From Sedimentisphaerales bacterium (GTDB lineage Bacteria; Planctomycetota; Phycisphaerae; Sedimentisphaerales; SM23-30): a stretch of DNA of 37,706 nucleotides. Below the pieces are notes generated by a model. That model made no database searches and was not told where the DNA came from. It saw nothing but the letters and a program-made list of their open reading frames with translations. Position 1 is the stretch's first letter, and every line of letters starts with the position of its first letter. A program made the position numbers and the translations under genes. Location: positions 1 to 37,706 of the forward strand of contig JAFGFX010000193.1 in NCBI GenBank assembly GCA_016930855.1, given 5' to 3'. This document shows, in pieces, positions 32,675 through 37,706 of the stretch.

Positions 32675-33646
32675 TCAGGGGCGGCGCCGGATCGGCGCGG
32701 CGCCCGGAACAAAACGGTAGTGGCCGCGATTCTCCTCGGCGATCCGCATCAACTGCCGTTCGCCCTGATTGTCATGGAAGGCAATCGTGTGGATCTGGAC
32801 CTTGGCCTGCGGATTGGCCTGCTGAATAACGGTACAGGCCTGATCGTGAAAGAGGCCGTCCGAAAGCAGCCAGATCGCGTCCGGTTCCAGCGACAGGGCC
32901 TTGAGCATGGCCCCGGTCGGATCGGTCCCCCCGGACGATCCGATCTGCTCGACCCACTGAAAGGCCTGGGCCTTCTGGGCGTCAGTGCTCCGGACGAGGT
33001 TCTCGGCCGGCATGGCCGAAAAACTGTGGTTGTAAAACAGGATGAAGAACTGCGTATGGGCCGGCAGGGCCTGCACGGAACGATACAGTTCCGCCTTGGC
33101 CGCCCGCAGCTTGGCCCCCTGCATGCTGCCGGAGCAGTCCACCACGTAGATGAACTTGGTGCCCCGGGCCCGCAATCCGAAAAAGCTGGTCGTACCGGCG
33201 CCGTCGGCGCCCCCGCCGGCCAAAAAGCCGTTCCAGGCGTCCGTCATGGTCTCGGCGGTGCCCTGGGCGGGCCCGTCCACGCCGATCAGCGACTCGGCCA
33301 GCGGCTGGGGCCTTTCTGTGGGGATCGCCAGATCGGTGATCTGCCGGTTCTCCAGCGAATCGATGGAAAGGCTGGCCAGGGAGACCTCCGAGGCGTCCAC
33401 CGTTTCGGCCAGCAGCGGCGCCGGGGGGGCCTGCGGTTCCATGCCCTGCGGACCCAGGTAGATGCCGACCTCGGCCTGGCCGGGTCCCCCGCCGGTCGAG
33501 GCCGGCCGGGTGATCAGCATGAAGGCCACCAGCACCGTACAATGCAGGACCAGGGAGACCGTCCAGGAAACGGCCGTTTCCAGACGCCTAGCCGACAAGG
33601 CCCCTCTCGCGACTGGCGGGCTGACGGATTTGCGATGTTCGGGCAT
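32675..33646 (-). CDS. Single-TM von Willebrand factor A domain protein in TonB-like arrangement
   Basis: A 323-residue protein. A basic cytoplasmic tail (1-25) and one transmembrane helix (about 28-46, SWTVSLVLHCTVLVAFMLI) are followed by a Pro-rich linker and a VWA domain from about 163. The metal site is intact: DCSGS (Asp170, Ser172, Ser174), Thr241 in SSGGTDPTGAM and Asp263 in LLSDG. The layout (short inside tail, one helix, Pro-rich periplasmic linker, terminal domain) is that of TonB, with VWA in place of the TonB C-terminal domain. It is the first gene of the set, 95 bases before exbB, and has a good promoter candidate. I infer that ExbB/ExbD drive or gate this protein, and that the VWA domain grips a partner in the envelope. 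Confidence 0.88.
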   Translation of the reverse strand: MPEHRKSVSPPVARGALSARRLETAVSWTVSLVLHCTVLVAFMLITRPASTGGGPGQAEVGIYLGPQGMEPQAPPAPLLAETVDASEVSLASLSIDSLENRQITDLAIPTERPQPLAESLIGVDGPAQGTAETMTDAWNGFLAGGGADGAGTTSFFGLRARGTKFIYVVDCSGSMQGAKLRAAKAELYRSVQALPAHTQFFILFYNHSFSAMPAENLVRSTDAQKAQAFQWVEQIGSSGGTDPTGAMLKALSLEPDAIWLLSDGLFHDQACTVIQQANPQAKVQIHTIAFHDNQGERQLMRIAEENRGHYRFVPGAAPIRRRP

Positions 33647-33673
33647 GGCGGGCCTTCGATTCCTGGTTATCTC

Positions 33674-33859
33674 ACCTGGCAGGTTTCCGGCGTCCCGGAT
33701 GTCACACGTGCGGTTTTATGTCCCCGGTCGCTGCTTTGGGGGCGGGTCGGCGCTGGTTGGCGTGTACTGCTTACATAATATTGTATCACAGGAACCGTCC
33801 CCCGACAAGCCTTTTTACGCTAAAAACCTGCCAGGCAAACCCTTACGTCATCCTGGCAG
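33674..33859. repeat. Three CCTGGCAG(G) motifs, two as a 12-bp inverted pair
   Basis: CCTGGCAGGTTT at 33675-33686 has its exact reverse complement AAACCTGCCAGG at 33824-33835. A shorter copy CCTGGCAG lies at 33852-33859. The core CCTG-N-CAGG is itself a dyad, as expected for a dimeric regulator. The copies flank the minus-strand promoter, with one downstream and two upstream of it. Confidence 0.45.
33780..33808 (-). promoter_or_regulatory. Sigma70-like promoter for the VWA/TolQ/ExbD set
   Basis: On the minus strand, TTGTCG (33803-33808) and TACAAT (33780-33785) are spaced by exactly 17 bases. Transcription would start near 33773 and leave a leader of about 127 bases that contains one CCTGGCAGG copy. 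Confidence 0.55.
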
Positions 33860-33908
33860 TTCGCCGGACGCCTGTCTGTCTCTACCATCGGCCAGCGCCG
33901 AAATTATC

Positions 33909-33937
33909 TTGTGCTGTTCCAACGGAAATTTTACACT
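33909..33937 (+). promoter_or_regulatory. Weak promoter candidate for the thuA-like gene
   Basis: TTGTGC (33909-33914) and TACACT (33932-33937) are 17 bases apart on the plus strand, about 50 bases before ATG 33989. The matches to consensus are only partial. Confidence 0.35.
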
Positions 33938-33988
33938 GTTTTACGGATACGAGATACGGAGTTTTACTCAAATGTTGGGAGTCGCACC

Positions 33989-35032
33989 ATGAAGACACCG
34001 GGCCTCTGGGGAATTCTGGGTCGAATGGTACTGGTTTTCACCCTGCTGGCGGCCGGCCGGCCGCTGGCGGCGGCCGACGACGAGCCCTGGCTCGAGCTGA
34101 AAGGCACCTCCGGTCCCGGCCAGGGAAAACATATCGTGTTCCTGGCCGCCGACGACGAGTATCGTTCCGAGGAGCTGATCCCGCAATTCGCCAAGATCGC
34201 CGCGCTGCACCACGGATTCCGCTGCACGGTGCTGTTCGCGATCAACAAGCAGACCGGCCAGATCGATCCGGCGACCCTGGACAATATCCCCGGCCTGGAT
34301 AAGCTAACCCAGGCGGACCTGCTGGTCATGTTGTTGCGCTTCCGGGAACTGCCGGACGAACAGATGAAATATATCATCGATTACACCCATTCGGGAAGAC
34401 CCATCATGGGCCTGCGGACCTCGACGCATCCCTTCAATTATAGCAAGCACCCGGCCGGTCCCTACGCCCGCTATAGCTACCGCAGCCAGGATCCACCTGG
34501 AGGCTACGGCCGGCTGGTGTTCGGCGAGACCTGGATCAGCCATTACGGCAGGCATCAGCAGGAAAGCACCCGGGGCGTGATCGTCCCGGACCGCCAGCTC
34601 GATCCCATCGTCCGGGGCGTCGAGGGGATCTGGGGGCCTTCCGACGTGTACGGCCTGACGAGCCTGCAGGGCGATTGCCGGCCGCTGGTCCTGGGCCAGG
34701 TCCTCTCGGGGATGCAGCCGGACGATCCGCCGGCAGCCGGCAAAAAGCTGGTGCCGGTTGCCTGGACCAAGACCTTTACCGGTCCGCCGGGCAAGACCGC
34801 CCGCGTGTTCTTCACCACCATGGGGCACGCCCACGACTTCAAGAACGAGGGATTCCGCCGACTGTGCATCAACGCCTGCTACTGGTGCCTGGGGATGGAG
34901 CAGGACATCCCCCCGCGAAGCAACGTGGAGCTGGTCGGCCAATACGACCCCGCCCCCATCGGCATGAACGGCTTCAAGAAGGGCGTCCGGCCCGCCGATC
35001 ATCGCCTGCCGGAACCGGCGGCGCCGAAGTAA
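33989..35032 (+). CDS. Exported ThuA-like domain protein
   Basis: A 347-residue secreted protein. The track starts 26 codons early. ATG 33989 has GGGAG upstream and yields a clear signal peptide (MKTPGLWGILGRMVLVFTLLAAGRPLAAA). The remainder is a ThuA-like glutamine-amidotransferase fold, common in Planctomycetota: HIVFLAADDEYRSEELIPQFA at the start, LTQADLLVMLLRFRELPDEQM, IMGLRTSTHPF and VFFTTMGHAHDFKNEGFRRL near the end. These proteins lack the catalytic Cys of true amidotransferases. They are often linked to sugar use, but without a proven reaction. The redoxin gene follows on the same strand after 149 bases. Confidence 0.83.
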   Translation: MKTPGLWGILGRMVLVFTLLAAGRPLAAADDEPWLELKGTSGPGQGKHIVFLAADDEYRSEELIPQFAKIAALHHGFRCTVLFAINKQTGQIDPATLDNIPGLDKLTQADLLVMLLRFRELPDEQMKYIIDYTHSGRPIMGLRTSTHPFNYSKHPAGPYARYSYRSQDPPGGYGRLVFGETWISHYGRHQQESTRGVIVPDRQLDPIVRGVEGIWGPSDVYGLTSLQGDCRPLVLGQVLSGMQPDDPPAAGKKLVPVAWTKTFTGPPGKTARVFFTTMGHAHDFKNEGFRRLCINACYWCLGMEQDIPPRSNVELVGQYDPAPIGMNGFKKGVRPADHRLPEPAAPK

Positions 35033-35181
35033 ACCGCTCCAAAAAGAATTCCGGCCGAACGGTCCGAGTCAACAAGAAAAGGCGGCGCCCGGCAGCACAG
35101 CAGCAGGGCCAAGGTCGGCGGCACTCAAACGATCTACACCAGGTCTTTATTGCTTAGGCACTCTGGCAAGGAGGGCTAAAC

Positions 35182-36123
35182 ATGAAAGGTATGTTTGTCT
35201 GGTTGATCGCGGCGGGCCTGGTGGCATCTCTCGCGAGGGACGCCTTATCGCAGTCGCCGCAAGCTCCACCGCGGCCGCGGCCGCCCGATGCCGTCCGGAC
35301 GCCCCAGCCGCGAAGCATCCGCCCGGCCGCCGCCGATTCGGTGCGGCTGCTGGCTCGGCAGATCGAGACCCTCAAGGCCCGCCACCAGGAGGACATCCGG
35401 CAGTTCGAGTCCCTCCATGCGCTGGCCCTGGAGGAAAAGGCGACCCGGACCGCCCAGCGGGTGACTGAACTGATCCAGCGCCGGCAGATGGATTACCAAA
35501 GCCAGCTGGCGGCCCTGGAAAAGAGGATCGAGCGTATCGGCAAACCCGACGCGCCGGCCGCCGTTTTGGCCGATCCGAACGCCCCGGCCGCCCCGGCCGC
35601 CGGCAGGGCCGCGCCGAACTTCACGCTGGCCGGCTTCGACGGCAGGGCGGTGCGGCTTTCGGACCTCCGCGGCAAGATCGTCGTGCTGGAATGGTGCAAC
35701 TTCGCCTGTCCCTACTCGATTTACCATTACGACACCAAGCTGACGATGGTGACGCTGGCCCAAAAATACCAGGCGAAAAACGTGGTATGGCTGGCGATCA
35801 ACAGCACCCACGATGCTACACCGCAGGCCAACCGGGATTTCGCCCAGGCGCACAAGCTGCCCTATCCGGTCCTGGACGATTCTGCCGGCCCGACGGCCAA
35901 GAGCTACGGCGCCCTCACGACGCCCCACATGTTCGTCATCGATCCGGCCGGGCGGATCGCCTATGAAGGCGCCATTGACAACGCGCCGCTGGGCGCGGTT
36001 CCGGCGGGTCAGGAATACATCAATTACGTGGACGAAGCCCTTCGCGACCTGATCGACGGCAAACCGCGAGTCGGCATTGCCCGCACGATTCCCTACGGCT
36101 GCGCGGTGAGCTATCCGCAGTAA
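35182..36123 (+). CDS. Exported redoxin (AhpC/TSA-like thioredoxin fold) with N-terminal coiled coil
   Basis: A 313-residue protein starting at ATG 35182 behind a strong AAGGAGG. Residues 1-23 form a signal peptide. A Pro/Arg-rich stretch is followed by a long charged helix (about 52-120, LARQIETLKARHQEDIRQFE), which is likely a coiled coil. An Ala/Pro linker and the redoxin domain (about 142-300) follow. The active region is LEWCNFACPYSIYHYD, with Cys172 and Cys176 in a CxxxC spacing. Related redoxins commonly have only the second Cys (WxNxxCPF). TTPHMFVIDPAGRIAYEGAIDN is the standard cis-Pro and strand region. A role in thiol or peroxide chemistry in the envelope is inferred. The coiled coil suggests oligomer formation. 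Confidence 0.85.
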   Translation: MKGMFVWLIAAGLVASLARDALSQSPQAPPRPRPPDAVRTPQPRSIRPAAADSVRLLARQIETLKARHQEDIRQFESLHALALEEKATRTAQRVTELIQRRQMDYQSQLAALEKRIERIGKPDAPAAVLADPNAPAAPAAGRAAPNFTLAGFDGRAVRLSDLRGKIVVLEWCNFACPYSIYHYDTKLTMVTLAQKYQAKNVVWLAINSTHDATPQANRDFAQAHKLPYPVLDDSAGPTAKSYGALTTPHMFVIDPAGRIAYEGAIDNAPLGAVPAGQEYINYVDEALRDLIDGKPRVGIARTIPYGCAVSYPQ

Positions 36124-36151
36124 AAGGCAAGCGGCCTGTCCCGTCGAAAGG

Positions 36152-37600
36152 TCAGCCGGCCGGCGGGGCCGATGCGTTCCCGCTCGGGGCGGGTACGGCG
36201 GGCTTTGCCGGCGGAGGCGTTTCCGTGTTCGGCGGCGTCTGCGGCGTCTGCGGCGGCCTGGCGGACGGGTCCCGCACGTCGAAGCAATACAGGCTGTCGG
36301 CATAGCGCAGATACAGCCGGCCGCCGATGACCACCGGATGGGCCCAGCTGGGCCCTTCGCCCTGGACCGCGACCGTTCCCCTTATCTCCAGGCCCTCCGG
36401 CGAGCAGGTCGCCAGGGCCGCCCGGCCCCCCTGCTCGCTGAACAGGTAGAGCATGCCGTCGGCGAAACAGATCGAGCCCTTGCCCACGCCCCGCTCGATC
36501 CACATGGTCCGGCCGCTCTTTAGCTCCAGGCAGGACCAGCCGTTGTCGTGGTTGCCGTAGATATACCCCTCGTGGACGATATACCCGCCGTGGTGGCAGA
36601 CCATGTCCCGGCTGGTCCAGGCCGGCTCGGCCAGGATCCGGTCCGGCAGGACCGAAAGCCTCAGGCAGATGCCGCCCTTGCCGTAGCCATTGGCCCAGAA
36701 CACGTACCCGTCGGCAAAGACCGCGTCCGGGCAGTTGGCCGTATTACCGGCGGACCAGTCGTTGTGCCAGAGCACCTCGCCCGTCTCGGGCCAGATGCCG
36801 ATGATCCCCTCCCGTGTGCCCGCCACGATCTGCCAGACATCCTGGTAGTGCAGCGGGATGCAGGAGCTGTATTCCGGCCCGGCCCGAAAACCCTCGGTAC
36901 TCCAGAGGGGCCTGCCGGTAAACTTGTCGAACGCCATGAGGCAGTTGTCCCCGCCGCACTTGGCGATGGCCAGATCCTGGAAAATCAATACGGATTCGGC
37001 GTATCCCCATTCGCCGGGCCGGCCGCCGAACTCGGCCAGATCCTGCTGCCAGATCCGCCGGCCGGTCTCGACCTGCATGCAGACCAGCAGGCCATGGCCG
37101 CTGAGCAGGTAGACCCGTTCCCGATCCACCGTGGGCGTCGATCGCGCGCCGGGAGAACTGCGGGACCAGGCCTCATCGACGGGGACCTTGCCGATCAGTC
37201 GGCCGTCCAGACCGAACACGGACATGACCAGCCGGTCGCCGATATCCCCGCTGGTAAAGATCCAGCCGCCGGCGACCGCCACGCTGGAAAAGCCGACGCC
37301 CAGGCCAGGCACCTTCCAGAGCAGCTTGGGTCCGAATTCGGGCCATTGCTTGAGCAGGCCGGTATCGGGGGACTTGCCGTCATGACGGGGCCCCCGCCAG
37401 CAGGGCCATTGGGCCGCCGCCCGGTCGGCCGGGATCAACGGCATCGAAGGGGCCGTCGCGGCCGCCGCGGCTGCCGGTTCCGCCGTATCGGTCGCAGTTG
37501 CCGCTGTCGCCGGGGCAGTCGTCTCCGCCGGCGCCGCGTCCAGCAGACCGCCGGCCGCCAGTAAAAACAGCAGCGCCCCCAGCGTCGTCATACCTCTCAT
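36152..37600 (-). CDS. Exported PQQ-like beta-propeller repeat protein
   Basis: A 482-residue secreted protein. I use ATG 37600, with AAGGAG upstream, instead of the track start 32 codons earlier. MRGMTTLGALLFLLAAGGLLDAAPA is the signal peptide. An Ala/Thr-rich linker leads to WPCWRGPRHDGKSPDTGLLKQWPEFGPKLLWKVPGLGVGFSS, the common planctomycete opening of these propellers. Repeated blades follow of the form VYLLSGHGLLVCMQVETGRRIWQ, CLMAFDKFTGRPLWS and LYLRYADSLYCFDV. The last 45 residues are Pro/Ala-rich. No PQQ-dehydrogenase catalytic residues are visible, so this is probably a binding or scaffold protein. It is convergent with the redoxin gene, 28 bases away. Confidence 0.87.
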   Translation of the reverse strand: MRGMTTLGALLFLLAAGGLLDAAPAETTAPATAATATDTAEPAAAAAATAPSMPLIPADRAAAQWPCWRGPRHDGKSPDTGLLKQWPEFGPKLLWKVPGLGVGFSSVAVAGGWIFTSGDIGDRLVMSVFGLDGRLIGKVPVDEAWSRSSPGARSTPTVDRERVYLLSGHGLLVCMQVETGRRIWQQDLAEFGGRPGEWGYAESVLIFQDLAIAKCGGDNCLMAFDKFTGRPLWSTEGFRAGPEYSSCIPLHYQDVWQIVAGTREGIIGIWPETGEVLWHNDWSAGNTANCPDAVFADGYVFWANGYGKGGICLRLSVLPDRILAEPAWTSRDMVCHHGGYIVHEGYIYGNHDNGWSCLELKSGRTMWIERGVGKGSICFADGMLYLFSEQGGRAALATCSPEGLEIRGTVAVQGEGPSWAHPVVIGGRLYLRYADSLYCFDVRDPSARPPQTPQTPPNTETPPPAKPAVPAPSGNASAPPAG

Positions 37601-37673
37601 AATCCACTCCTTTTGTTCTGGCGGATTCGCCTGTCCGGCTTCGAAGGTACATAACCGTTTATCGTTGCCGTTC

Positions 37674-37689
37674 CTGCCACGCCTGGCAG
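37674..37689. repeat. Small perfect hairpin upstream of the beta-propeller gene
   Basis: CTGCCA/TGGCAG form a 6-bp stem with a CGCC loop near the window edge, about 75 bases before ATG 37600. It could be the end of an upstream transcript or a leader structure. No T-run follows. Confidence 0.3.
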
Positions 37690-37706
37690 AGCCCATCGAT
37701 CTGATC

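Larger units (their letters stand above)
33647..33988. other. Divergent regulatory region between the VWA/TolQ set and thuA-like gene
   Basis: This 342-base non-coding region contains a promoter candidate on each strand, listed separately. Three copies of a CCTGGCAG(G) motif occur at 33675, 33824 (inverted) and 33852. An A+T-rich palindrome-like patch (TACATAATATTGTA) overlaps the minus-strand -10. No ORF is supported. Confidence 0.55.

Overview
The window is G+C-rich, densely coded bacterial DNA. It looks like a member of the Planctomycetota, most likely class Phycisphaerae. The grounds are a secreted protein ending in two dockerin-like repeats of the DLNxNCxVDLxDLxxFAxQWL type, a degenerate J-like protein, a ThuA-like protein, a PQQ-type beta-propeller, a redoxin, and a TolQ/ExbD operon with a VWA protein. 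This taxonomic call is inference from protein style. No rRNA or other marker gene is present. Most long ORFs in the supplied track are antisense shadows caused by the base composition.

Positions 1-16219 (minus strand) hold a large surface-polysaccharide locus. In transcription order it has a NusG paralogue, a terminator-like hairpin, UDP-glucuronate decarboxylase, a secreted trypsin-fold protein with dockerin repeats (behind its own promoter candidate), a DUF2723 membrane protein, UDP-glucose 6-dehydrogenase, a glucuronokinase-like GHMP kinase, GalU, a UDP-glucuronate 4-epimerase-like enzyme, the WbpB/WbpD/WbpE set for 2,3-diamino-uronic acid, an acyltransferase/aminotransferase/acyltransferase trio, and a Wzx-type flippase cut by the window edge. 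UDP-glucuronate is the hub: it can be made from UDP-glucose (Ugd) or possibly from free glucuronate (kinase plus GalU-like enzyme), and drained to UDP-xylose and UDP-galacturonate. No ordinary GT2/GT4 glycosyltransferase lies in the window, so these presumably sit beyond position 1.

Positions 16898-23669 (mainly plus strand) hold a polyprenyl-phosphate sugar transferase and an AsnB-type amidotransferase. A THUMP rRNA methyltransferase follows on the opposite strand, then an ATP-grasp ligase and a WecA/MraY-type GlcNAc-1-P transferase. The locus therefore carries two lipid-carrier initiating enzymes of different fold.

Positions 23801-33646 (minus strand) hold a seven-gene set. It encodes a one-TM VWA protein, a TolQ/ExbB protein, two ExbD proteins, a very long exported helical-repeat protein, a membrane protein with a degenerate J-like domain, and an exported transglutaminase with a DnaJ-like cysteine-rich tail. 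I infer a proton-motive-force-linked envelope machine. A promoter candidate precedes it, and paired hairpins split it between the repeat protein and the J-like protein. This is the best candidate here for an uncharacterised system.

Positions 33989-37600 hold a ThuA-like protein and a redoxin with an N-terminal coiled coil (plus strand), and a secreted beta-propeller protein (minus strand). I found no tRNA, rRNA, CRISPR array or insertion sequence.
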